Shown one piece after another: positions 38,141-50,529 of a stretch of DNA of 64,000 nt (the stretch's first letter is position 1; every line of letters begins with the position of its first letter). The notes under the pieces are model-generated. The model saw nothing but the letters and a program-made list of their open reading frames with translations. It was not told the origin of the DNA and ran no database searches. The translations under genes were made by a program, and so were the position numbers. Source of the DNA: Hybos culiciformis (lineage: Eukaryota; Arthropoda; Insecta; Diptera; Hybotidae); NCBI GenBank assembly GCA_964007475.1, contig OZ023274.1, positions 87,191,936 to 87,255,935 on the forward strand, given 5' to 3'.

Positions 38141-40987
38141 CATTTATGATTCTTATATGACATTTATTTTATTTAAGATAGTAATGCTGCACATCTTTTT
38201 TTTCATTCATTCATAATAAAAAAAAAAAAATTAAGTTAAATCTACCATAACAGTGTCAAAATTATTAATTTATTCTAATAATAAATCTTTATACAATTTT
38301 GTTTTTGTGTAAAGATGTTTTAATTTGATTTTAAAAAATATGAATTTGAACATCTTTATTTGGAACTTGTACTCAATTTATCTCAGCGATCAAAAAGAAA
38401 CAAAAAAATTAAATTCTTAACGCTAAAAAAATCTAACACCTTCTTATTTTTAATATGTAAAAGGGCAAAAGATTTATGAAAAATGAGAAATAAATTAATC
38501 AAAATTCAAAATAAAAAAAATTGGTTTCAAATTTTTTCTACGTAGAGAGCAAATAATAGTTGTTTTATGAACGATCATGAAATAATTTCGTGTACATTTT
38601 CTTTCGGGGTGTTTAATTTTTCTATACACTGATATAGAACTTTAATAGACTCTCGAATAGATAATATCGCATAATTTGGGATTTAAAATTTTCTAATAAT
38701 TATTCGATTTTGAAATTCATGTGTGTACAACATAATGATAAGTACCTACATGCATTTTGAATAGACAATTTTCTGCAAAATGTACACCGAACGAAGTCTT
38801 GCAAGCAAAGATTTTTTTGAACTATTTATAATTTCCTTTCATTCGAAGTTACAGTTGCATTATATATACAAAGGTTTTTTTTGTATACAAAGATTTTTAA
38901 TAGAAATTAAAAACTTAAGTTAAAAAAGAAACAAAAACAACCGCTCGACATTGGTTGGGCTACGAAGAGTTACGATTTGTCAGAGATCACACCAATTTTT
39001 CAAAGATACGGGCGATTATTGTCCAACAATTTGAAAATATTTTTTCAGTCAGAAAACAAATACTCTTCATAGTTTGCCGACTTATTGATTTTAGGAGTAC
39101 GAACGTGTGTTCCAATACCCGTCTGATATATTTTTGAATTCAAGTGATCAGAAACATAAATTGGTCCATTGTCCTTCTAAAAGCTATAGAATGTTTGCCT
39201 TCAAATTTTTCTTAAAAATATATTAAAACGTCTTCTAATGTAGGTATATAATATTATTGAATTTATTAATCGATTCTTATTAATTAGAATTACTATATGA
39301 ACAAAAATTTCGATTAAATGTGTAACAATAACATGCTGCATCATGGCATAAATTCATTTATTGCCAGCATCATATTGATAAATGTCTACAAGGAAATTGA
39401 TGTTTCAAACGAATTTTCTAATCTGTCTCCAAAGAACTTAGGACTATCAAGGTAATTTTTTCGTATAATGAAACGAAAGCTATAGAATGCAGATAATATA
39501 ATTACGGAGATAATTGATTTTCAATATATGTACTATCGGAAATCTTATATTGTGACATAAACGTCTGCGAATCTAGGATTTAGAAATATGAAATTCTCTC
39601 CTTAAAGCATGCAATCTGAAGTTGATTATAATACACAATTTATATTTACAGAGTTCTACAAGATTGTATGCTGTCATTCCTAACAAAACGGCACCATTAT
39701 CTAAACTGAAAATTTTATTATTATATGTACATATTTAACATTTTCTGTTCTTAATAAAAAATTTCCATAAGTTATTTTTTAATAATTATTTTACCTTAAT
39801 TTCAAATAAAAAAACATACAAAAAAGAATAAAATTAAAGAATTACTAATCATTAAAACAATTTATTTTTCAAAAATGACTCAATTAAAATATTTAAAATA
39901 CTATTTTAATTATAATAATTATTTAACTAAATTACAATTCCCCATAAAATATCAAAGAGATGAAAGAAAACAAAAAAAATAAAAAAAAAAAAAAATTTAA
40001 AAATCAAATTTTCAATGATTTATAATTTCATATTAAAAATAAAAATAAATAATTTTACAAAAAAAAAAAAAAATCTTAAAAATTAATTAAAATATGATTG
40101 GCAATAAATATGCACAAATATCTCTTTTAAATACTCATTTAGATAAATTTGCTTTTTTTTTTTGTTTTTTTTTTTGTGTTTTTTCTATAAACTTATTCGA
40201 AAATAAAATGTTACCCTCCCACTAAGTATAGATCTTCTAAAATATTTTTAGAATTAAATATTTTTTTTATAATTTGATCTTCACAGATATAATGCTCCTC
40301 CCATATGTTCTATTTTTTTTTAAACCTGTGTAATTGAATAATATAAACTTCAACAGATTTCTCAGTAAACTATTGAGTCAAAAAGTTAATTGAATAAATT
40401 TGTTTTTCTTTAAAAAAGTTTGTTTGTTATTATATTAGATTAGATGTGCTAAAAGAAAAGTTATAAACCTTCCTGTCGATATTACTTTCAAGGTTTCAAG
40501 CAAAGCTTCAACGTTTGAACAAGTAATTATGTATATGTTGTATCTGTTATGTTTCTAGATTTGAAATTCTATCTTTACACTGAAAAAACATCTAGCAGCT
40601 ATAATTTCTTTATACCTCTTGCTATGTATATGTATATACATCTTTTTATTTTTTCATTTAAAATTCAAAAACTATTGTTTTGATCTTGTAGAATTAATTT
40701 TGTAGGTGCATAGGATAGGCATCGAACACTTTTTTTTATTACTCAGAGAATATTTTCTTATTTTTTTTCTTAAATTTTTTATAAGTATTCATTCATTAAT
40801 TAAAGTGTGAAAAACTTCATTTAAACATTTCTTTAAGGATTAATTTACATTTGTATTCAGTGTACATTTGTTTCTTGATCTTATTTCGTGTGCGCGATAT
40901 GATCGTATTTTCGTGAAGAAAATCATAAAAATATTCAAAATAATTATTATTTATACAATTTTGAAATAAGAAAAAATATTAGTTTTT
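38141..40987. other. Intergenic DNA upstream of the NK7.1 gene
   Basis: No gene is supported. A more balanced patch at about 38940-39135 has a 60-codon open frame from a TTG (reading GYEELRFVRDHTNFSKIRAI), but no start codon, splice sites or family match. The last 1-2 kb should contain the NK7.1 promoter and 5' UTR; TATA or initiator elements could not be fixed. A-rich and T-rich runs dominate 39960-40200. Confidence 0.45.
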
Positions 40988-43900
40988 ATGGAATCACAAA
41001 CAATTAAACGAATAACAAATAATAATTTTTCAATAGAAAATATTCTGTCGCGACCAATCAGTAATAAATATGGATATAATTCTGGAAATACTGCTCTTAG
41101 GAATTTTCATGGTAATCCTGAAAATGAAAATATGAACAAAAATAATGAGGATAATTTCTATGAGGTTGAACAAAATTGTTCTGAAGATCAATTTGATGGT
41201 TGTAGTGAAGCGGCTTCAGAAGAAAGCAATAGTAAGTTGAAGTGTTGCAAGTGGAATTTGTTTATATGAAGTTCGGTAAAATTATTCTTGCTTTAGTTAG
41301 ATGTGGTATCGGTGGTATAGAGAAATTTAAGATATAAGGAGCTTAAAACGCAACCCTACTGCAGATGAAAAAATTTCAAAGTTCGCCAACTCAAAATGAA
41401 TAAACATTCAACTTGTTCATTCGGAGCTTATAGTGTAAACTGCGAAAATAATAAAGCGATCAGAAAATTCTAAACTTTGTAATCTTTGTAAAATCTCAAA
41501 AAAACATTTTCAAAATATTTTTTTTATTCAGGCCCGCCGGCCAGACGAAAATGTTATTTTACCTTAAGTCAATTAAATAAATTTTTGTCTTAAAGTTGAA
41601 GATATTGACTGACAAGAGTCTTATACAGATAGTTTTCTCACATTGAATAGTTGCAACATATTTTTTTGAGTTCAATATCATATTCGATTATTATTTTTAT
41701 AACATTTTTTAAATCACCTAACTCCGTAACTTAACTAACCATATAACACACCATATAAAACGTTAAAAATAAACAATTTACGATAACTGAAATATTTTTT
41801 TGTTCTATTCTGAGATATCTTTGGTCATCTACTATTTACAAAATTGACCTATAGTTTTTTTGGTATTTGATTTAAGTGTATATGGTACTCCAGGTTTAAG
41901 AATAAGTCCTCGAGAAAAATTTCATTTGTCCTCCAGGCCCTGTCTGAAATAGCAGCGTGCCACAGAGTGTTTGCGAAATACTTTTTGTATTACTTTGTTG
42001 TGGAAAAGAGATGTAAAGTCAAAATTTAACGCGACATTAAGTCAATTGGTCTTTGTCGTATTTAAATGCAACTGATCCTTTACAAAGTGAACTAACTCCT
42101 AATCCCAAAAACTTATTCAAACCCTAATGAATTAATTCCAAAATAACCATGGGATGGAGCGGATCTCATGAAAATACTACTTCATGAAGAAGAATAAGTA
42201 GTATTAGGGGCATAAATTACCATATGTCATTCGTAAGAACAAAAAATTCCTTGACTTTATGTCCATTGACTTAACGTGCTCATAGTTGTACTCATGAATT
42301 GCATATAAACATATTCAAATGGAAAATACAATGTTTATATTATACATATATTAAAGCTAATATTCAGTTTATAACTGTGGTAATAATAAGAAATTGTGAT
42401 AGGTAATCTATAAATCAATAATAATTAAACTATTGTAGTTCTACTAGTCCAACTCCATAATGAAGATCTACACAATAATTATAATGTAATTCCAAGTCCA
42501 AGTCGTCAGTACTCTTGCTAAAATATTTACAAAAATATTTCGTCGAGAATTATCAAAGTGTGAAAATATTAAAAAAGATATCACCGAAATTTTAAAATAA
42601 TATTTACTTCAGTTTTTAAATTTTTTACTTTTATCATATTTTTAAAAAAGAACAAACTATTGACAATAATTTATTATTTAGAAGTTTTTCACTCATCAAT
42701 TATTATGTTCACAAGAAAACTTTTACTTTGACTTTTCAAGGAAAAAATCAAAATTGTTAATGATCCGAATAAAAGCAGTAAATATATGAGAATTTTTTTT
42801 TTTTATAAAAATAAAACATATTTTATTCAAAATAGATATTTATTTCTGGTAAAAAAAATATTTTTTCTGAAAATTTTGATAATAAGATTTAAAAAAATGC
42901 ATTTTCTGTCTTGCTTCGAACTACGACTACAATATATACGTTATTATATTATATTTACAATATGCAATATTAGTACTACGAAGCTTACGCAACTTTTGAT
43001 TTTAAAGAATTGTATAATAATTTTCTAAAATCGCACTAACAGCATTGATCGGAAATAATTATTGATCATAATAAGAACTAACTAAAACATAATTGTGTTG
43101 TCTTTGAGAAAAACACTACAATATTTTCACATATATTTACAACTTGTAGAGGTTATTAAACTTTAAGTGTACTCATAGCAATTTTTTGGGCAATTGAAAC
43201 TTATCTTGGAATGATAAATATACTATACATTTATCAGGTTTTTAAATTTTTCCTAAAAATATTTCGTATTATAAACAAGAAAAATAATTATATAACATAA
43301 AAACTGAATTCTTAGTTGTAAAGGCTAGGTTAAGTCTAAAACTCTATAGTACCTATCAAATTGTAAAATTGTAAAATAATGAAATATTAAATAAATACTT
43401 TATGAAATTATAAATATACTATATATATATAACTAAGGTTTTCAATAAAAAATCTAAAAATTTCGTTTTCCTTCCACAATATATGTTCTTATTCATTTTT
43501 GCAACTTTAACTTTAATTTAAAATATCGAATCTGATTTTGGTGTTCAATATACACTTAATTAGTTAGTCTTTTCAGTTTTTGAATATCGATTATTATTAT
43601 TATTATAACCATCGAGAGGCATAATTATGTTATATATTACTGTGAATCTACAAAATGTCACATTAAGTTAAAACATAATTTTTAATTTTTTTTTATATAT
43701 TTATAATGATGAAGATGATACATATTTTTATGCGCTACATTAAAGAATAATTTAATAAAATAATTTTCTATTTATTTTATTTTTATACATTATTATAGAA
43801 ATTCACATTATTATTTGCGTAATTAGCATAATTTAGTAAACAATAGATTATTTAATTTGAAAACAAAATAGTCAATTATTATCCTATAAATTTAAAAATA

Positions 43901-46900
43901 AAACAAAATGAAAAAAAAAAATAATTTTCAAATTTTCTTTTTTTTTAATTATTAGAAACGAATAGAAAAGATAAATATAATATATTTTTATTTTTGGCAA
44001 ATAAAAAAAGTTCCTAATTGTTTTTAAATTAAAATAAAAACAATACTCATTAATTCGAAAGAATTGCTGACAATTAGTCAATCTTGTTTGAAAATTTTAT
44101 ATATAAATTTTATTTTATATATGTACATACATATATATCTTTCAATTTCAAAAGTGAAAAATAAAACCCAACTTCAAAAAGAAAATAAATTTTGAAAATG
44201 GGAAAAGGAATTTCACACTTTTCTTTGTTGAAAATGCCTTGAATATTTTTTTTATTTTTATTTTTTTTCAATTTGATTTGTTCGTAAATAACAGGCTAAT
44301 TAAAAGACAAATGAATTAATTTGAAGTTGAAAAAATGTATTATATATATATATACATTTGTTTTCAACATTAGCAATTTTCTTTTTATTTATTTATGTTA
44401 AAAAAAATAATAATTATAAAAGTATGTTTATATTATTATATAAAAATTCTAATTTATGGCCTATATATAAATTTATTTTCGGTAATGTTGTCGCGATGAA
44501 GCAAAAAATAGTTAAGACACTTTTAAATATATTAAACTTAATTTTTAGATTATTATTAACTATGAAAATCTTCATGGGATCTGTTAAAGTAATTTATATA
44601 ATTTTCTGGGATGATGAAGAAAGAACTCTTCGTACTTTTATTCGTGTTTTATATGAATAAATAATACATATTATAGTAAAATGTTTTTGAAATTATTAGT
44701 TCTTACACAAAAACTTTGTATTTGCCAAATTTTGAACAAAGACAAAATGAACGGTTAGATCGACCTTTTATGGTTTAGTGTAAAATTTTAGCAAGTGCAA
44801 TTTAAGTCCAAAAATAATACAATATTAAATTTTTACGAGCATTCTGCATTTTAACTTCATTGAATTATAATAATCTTCAACTTCCTTTTATTTGGATGGT
44901 TTCAGAAATATGTTCGTTCAGACGACGAATTTGAAATTGTTCAATGTTTTATTGAAAAATTATAATATAATATATTTTTTATGAACTGATGAAAATTGAA
45001 ATTAAGAATAAAAGAAAATTTACAAATTCTAGAAAATTCAGAAGTTCTAGAAAGTTCAGAAGAAGATTCAAATACATCAAAAAAAAATATAGTAAAAAAG
45101 ATTTTTTTTCTTTAAAATTCCCAAATATTAGAAAAAACTAACTCAGTGTTTATATCGAAATATCTATTATTTTTAACAATACTTATTAAATTATAAATAT
45201 ATGCATTTTTTATTAATTTGAGCCGTTTATTTTGAAAGTGGTTTAAGTCCATTTGTTTTTGTATTGAGATATTTAAAGGTTTGTGTTTGAATTGATTTAA
45301 AAATATTGTTAACTGGTATTAAGTCGCTTTCATGTTTTTATGACCTTAAACATGTTAGATTATAAAATGTAATACCTTTTATACACATTATATAAAAACA
45401 TTATATAAGTACGCTGTAATCGTCCTACTGATATATTAAAAGTATACTTAAAAAGATTTTTTTACATACATTAATAATTCCATAAGCTAATTTTCAAGTG
45501 TCAAAATCAAAGCGATTTTAATGATACTTGACTAAAATTGTTTTTAAATAAAAAGAATATATAGGATTGTGTTTATTGTGATCATTAACTTTTTTTTTTT
45601 GGAAAATGGACTTAAACCACTTTCAAAATAAACGGCTCATTTAATAACTAAGTACATATATGTATATAATGAATTACAAATCCAAAAACTTTGAGGATTA
45701 TAGCAATATATATTGACAGATTCATTATGTTTATGATTTATGATTTTATATGCAATATGTTAAATTTCTATTAACATAATATTATTCACCAAATAAAATT
45801 TGCTAATAACCAATTGATTAAAAAAAAAACATTAAAAAAATATAGAAACAAAAAATTTGACGGCACCCAGATGGTGACAAATTTAAGAATCAATTTTTTT
45901 TTATACTGATCTAAATTAGATGAATTATTTTTAAATTGAATAAATCTGTTGAAATTAATTTCCTTAAATGTTTTTTTTTTTTTTAGTAAATTAAGACAAA
46001 AACAACATAATACCAACAACAATAATATATAAATTCATGTCATACGCCTTGTGCCAAAAATTATAAGTTTAAACTTAAACATAAAAGCAATAAATATATT
46101 TTGCAAATTCAATTAGAAAAAAAAAAGGAAAAGAAAATGAAGATATTTTTCTTTTTTTACGCAATCAAAAACTCCTCCCAAATCATGTTTTTTTTTTCTT
46201 TTTCTTGTTAAAAATAAAAAGAAAAATTTTCGCAAATAAAAAACATTTAAAAACGATCATAAATAATTTTATTTTCTATATAGTATGTATGTATTAATAG
46301 AAAATTTTCTTTTAGAATCTTAAAAATATTATTTTATTGTATGTATATAAATTAATAATGTCGTCTATGTCGTATATATTGGGAAATCAAAATATTTCAA
46401 AAAGAAAATTTAAATGGAAATAGAAATGAATAACCTAAGTATGGCGCCCTTTTCTTTTCTTTATTTTTTGTCTTTTTGTTAATGGACAGAAGCTCTTGTT
46501 TTAACTAATCTTATTCTTATTAACATAAGCTCTATATTATGCAAGTTTGTAGTCTTACCTACAATAGTACAATTAATGAAATTCATTAAATCTCATTTGG
46601 CTTGTTATAATTTATAATAATACAATGTATCAAGAGGAAGTTACTGTTGGGATGAAATTCGATTTGTATAATTTTTAAACAGATCATTTTAAAGTTATTA
46701 TGTGGAAATCATACTTTAAACGTAATATAATTCTTGTGTTATTTCACTCATAATAAAACCAATTATATACTAGATATAGTAACGAGTTTTTTTTAAATTT
46801 TTTTTAACTTGATATTTGATTAAAGAATAATGTTCAAAAATATATTCAAATTAATACTTACTTTTTCGAAGATGTAAGACTTAAATTTATCCATTTTTGT

Positions 46901-47829
46901 TTACTGCCACTTTTCAGATCCAAATGATGATCGTAAAAAGAGACCTAGAACTGCTTTTTCGGCATCACAAATTAAATCACTAGAAGCTGAATTTGAGCGT
47001 GGAAAATATTTATCTGTTGCTAAACGTACCGCATTGGCCAAACAATTACATTTAACAGAAACTCAGGTAATTGTTGTAAAATTTATTTCATTACTATTAT
47101 AGAAGTATAATTTCATATGTATATATATAGATCAAAATTTGGTTTCAAAATCGAAGAACAAAATGGAAAAGAAAATATACTGCTGATGTTGAATCTTTGG
47201 CTTCACATTATTACGCTCAGTTGGGAATCGGTGGCTTTGCACGTCCAATGGTCGTTGGTGATAGACTCTGGTTATTCAGTCAAACTCCAACTGGTCCGGC
47301 ACCAATTCAATCAATAATGTTAAACAATTCTCCAGCACCTCCAGTGCAGTCAACAATGAGGTCTTACGCTCCACATCCAAGTGTAATAGAAAGTGCTCGA
47401 AATGCATTATTATCACGTGGACAACCATTAAACTATGGTTTATCATCGCCGAATAATGCTGCAACAAATTATTCAACTCGAATACCGCCAATACTTCAAT
47501 CGACAGTTGTGAAGCAAACAGATCCTTCTTATTCAGAATATGTCAAAAACTTCCGCAGTAATGATAATGATGCTTATCTGCATATGAAATATAATGCAGC
47601 CAATAATTTTACATCAGCACCAGAATCAGGTGAAAGTACAAATAGTGGACTAGCTGAACTAGAAAGAGTTTTTGGTGATTGCAATCCATCATTTTTAGAG
47701 CATCATCTTCTCGGAAATAGAAGAAAATCCCAAGATGGTACCGATAAAGATTATAAAAATCATGAGAATGAAGTCGGATCTGATAATAGTGATATTGATT
47801 GTGAACAACTCGATGAAGATGACTTGTAA
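40988..47829 (+). CDS. NK7.1: NK7.1-type homeobox transcription factor (3 coding exons)
   Basis: Coding exons: 40988-41231, 46918-47066 and 47131-47829, with GT-AG junctions and continuous phase, giving 363 residues. Intron 1 is 5.7 kb; intron 2 is 64 nt and splits the homeodomain between positions 44 and 45. Exon 1 encodes an EH1/TN-type repressor motif (FSIENILSR, residues 14-22) that usually recruits Groucho, then an acidic stretch. The homeodomain spans residues 88-147 (KKRPRTAFSASQIKSLEAEF; helix 3 IKIWFQNRRTKWKRKY with Gln50, Asn51 and Thr54). The block after it (SLASHYYAQLGIGG, RPMVVGDRLWLFSQTPTGP) is characteristic of insect NK7.1 as I recall it, and separates it from slouch, Hmx and Bar genes. 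The C-terminus is acidic (DIDCEQLDEDDL). It presumably binds TAAT-like sites in the nucleus as a repressor. Targets here are unknown. Unseen upstream exons or alternative starts remain possible. Confidence 0.92.
45220..45638. mobile_element. MITE with perfect 35-bp terminal inverted repeats
   Basis: A 419-bp element inside intron 1 of NK7.1. GAGCCGTTTATTTTGAAAGT plus the next 15 bases at 45220-45254 is repeated exactly, inverted, at 45604-45638. The interior is AT-rich with no ORF. Perfect ends argue for a recent insertion. The flanks (ATTAATTT on the left, ATTTAATA on the right) do not give an unambiguous target duplication, so the superfamily is left open. Confidence 0.8.
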
Positions 47830-47903
47830 TAGATTAAGTAATGTTTTTCAAGAATTTTTACCAGTGAATGGCTAGATACTATACTGAATTTTCTTAGTAT
47901 AAA

Positions 47904-47909
47904 AATAAA
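47904..47909 (+). terminator. Candidate poly(A) signal of NK7.1
   Basis: AATAAA lies 75 bp after the NK7.1 stop codon and is the first canonical hexamer downstream. Confidence 0.5.
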
Positions 47910-50529
47910 CATAAAACGATTTCAAAATTTTTTTATCACATCAATAACTCAAGATTATATTTTTTAAGAAGTATTTTGAAAGGAACTCTCTTATAAAAGT
48001 TGTTATCTAGTAAAATAACCTTTTCTCGATAACTCGACGGGAATTTATCTAGTAAAACCAGAAAGTTTTATGATAACTAGGGTCAAATAGTGCAGGTACT
48101 AATATATTTTAATAAATTTTGTAGAAAACAAAATTGTTGTAGAATTTGTTATTGAAAGACAAATACTAATTAAAATAAGATAATTTCAACCTTAAAAAAT
48201 TTTGGAAAAAAAATCTTCATACTTATATAGGAAACTTTTTAATCCAGTTTGTCTTCCTAAATGACTTTTAAGCTAGATAAATAGAAATTTTTTTCATTTT
48301 ATTCTGAACACGACTCTGTACAAAATAAATTGTCGTCAATTTTTAACTGATATTAGGACTTAAGATAATTTTGATATCTCTAGAAATTTTAATCAATTTG
48401 ATGAGATTTTCAAGTTTACATTACATTATGATATAATAATTATAAATAAAAAAGTAAAAAAACTTTTATTGAATGGATTTTAATAAGGTTTGTAAGCTCA
48501 TTGTTAAGTCTATCTTCTAATAAAAAAGGTTAATTATGTTCAACAATTTTTTTTTTTATTTATTTATCACAGCCAATCAGGCTAGTTTACAATTATGTGT
48601 GTAAATTTTTTTTTTTAAGTTTTTATATTTTATTTCTGAACATTATTTACGCTATTATTTTTACATATTTTTTAATTTTTACATTATACAGATTCTATTG
48701 CTTCAATTTTTTTTAGGCTTGAGTAATAAAAAGCAATTTAACTTAACTAATAACAAAAAAATACCTATAGCATATTTTTTTGAAAATTTAATAAAAAATC
48801 AATGATGACTTTCTTTGTATTGAATATATTTTGGCTCAAAATCACTAAAATTTTAGAAGAATTTTTAAATTAGATAAATAGATAACGAGACGAAATTTCA
48901 GTTGAATACACAGAATGGTTTTATGTATTTTAAACATTTTTCCAACACTTTTAGAAAACATGTTATTTACGGGGGCAATTTTTAACACAATAATTATTAG
49001 TGTTTTAATGTACTTAATTCATTTATTCTTGTTTATTTTTTCTAATTAAAAATTCTTCAAATTCGATGTTTTTTTTTCAAAACAATAAGTTCAATGCACC
49101 ATTTAAATAAAACATAACTTTGTGTTCAATAATAAAATACATACTTAAAAATTAAAACTGTGAGTTTTAAAGAGTTTAAAAATCTCCATTGATTCATTTA
49201 AAAAGTTTCTCCATTGATTAATTCAAATTTATCAAATTTGAAAATACTTTATTAGGATATCAATGGAAAACTTGTAAATACTTAAACTTTATTTATTCTA
49301 TTTTTATAAATGGTTTTTTGAAAATCAATAATTTAGTGTCATCATGTTTATTAAAAATTTCTTTTTCTAAAATTTTTTTAATTCTTAATTTAAACGAAAA
49401 AATGAATTTTCTTCATAACCAAAATCTAAGTATTTAAAATCATTACTTTATGGTAATAATAAAACTTAATGTAATATAAGTATTTTATATTTGAGGAGAT
49501 TCAAAATTATAATTAGCTTTCAAAATTATAAGATTACAAAGACTAACTAAATTTACATAACTTTACCAAAAATTATAAATGAATTGGTATCTTATTATAA
49601 TATTCTTTTATATTTGCCAAATATAAAAAAATTATTTACATTATGTTATTTATAGTGTTAAAACAATTAATAATCTAATTTCAAATTTAATAATTAAAAA
49701 TTAATTATTCAAAGCAAAAACATTTATCACTGAAACTGTAACTTAAAAAATTTTAACACACGCACACCCTAAGCCAGCTGAATTTGTATCGTATACAACA
49801 TCAAGCTTGAACTAAACATATTTTGTAAAAAAAAGTGATTCCATGCAATATGAATTAAATTTTTTTTAGTCATCTGTTTCCTCAAATGTTTCGAACTACT
49901 AAGTTTATTTCTGTTTCATTTCATTAATTTCTGCACCTTCATTAATATTGGACTGGTTCCTTTTTCTTAATGAGATTGATTGGCGTACCTTTATTAAATG
50001 CATTGTTTTTTTTTAATTATTAATTTCAATACGAATGAAACGAAAAAGGAAGACTTTTACTACACATCCCGGCTAGCGCACTATAACTTTTATAATATCA
50101 TTGAAACATTTTTTATAATATCATTGATAGTTTAGTGCATTAATCTTTTTTCTTCAATAAATTTTGATTTTCTTGATTGAACTTTAAGATATATAAATTT
50201 ATTTTTATACAAATTAATGGAATTATATAAAAAATATATGTAGGTACATTTCGAAAAATGAGACTGATTTGTTTTGTTATAGACATAGACATTTGTTTTA
50301 TGCAGGAATGTTATAAATTCAAAAAAAAGTGATGTTGATAAAAAAAATTATTTTAAATTATGTACGATTTGTATTTTAGAATTGGTGGTATGTTTCGTAA
50401 GTTCATTTCCTAATTTCTTCTTAAAAAAAAAGTACAATTAAATTATTAACTTATTAGTTAATGTTTCTAAGAAAATAATTTTTGGTAAGTTTTTTTTCTT
50501 AACTATTTTCTATTTTATATAGAATTTCG
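47910..50529. other. Intergenic DNA between convergent genes
   Basis: No gene is seen. It should contain the 3' ends of both NK7.1 (plus) and Mgat1 (minus). On the minus strand an AATAAA (plus-strand TTTATT at 50198-50203) lies about 330 bp past the Mgat1 stop and is one candidate signal. A 17-bp unit (TTTTATAATATCATTGA) occurs twice at about 50088-50126. Confidence 0.45.

Noticed and set aside
38955..39137. Coding exon with GYEELRFVRDH reading
   Set aside because: It opens at a TTG, lacks convincing splice sites and matches no family I know; kept only as a note on the intergenic region.
44358..44660. 100-codon ORF in NK7.1 intron 1
   Set aside because: It begins at a TTG, is dominated by Ile/Leu/Phe/Lys from AT-rich codons and has no splice or start evidence.
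47117..47317. Separate ORF overlapping NK7.1 exon 3
   Set aside because: It is an out-of-frame shadow that starts in intron 2; the homeodomain frame continues from exon 2 into the correct frame at 47131.
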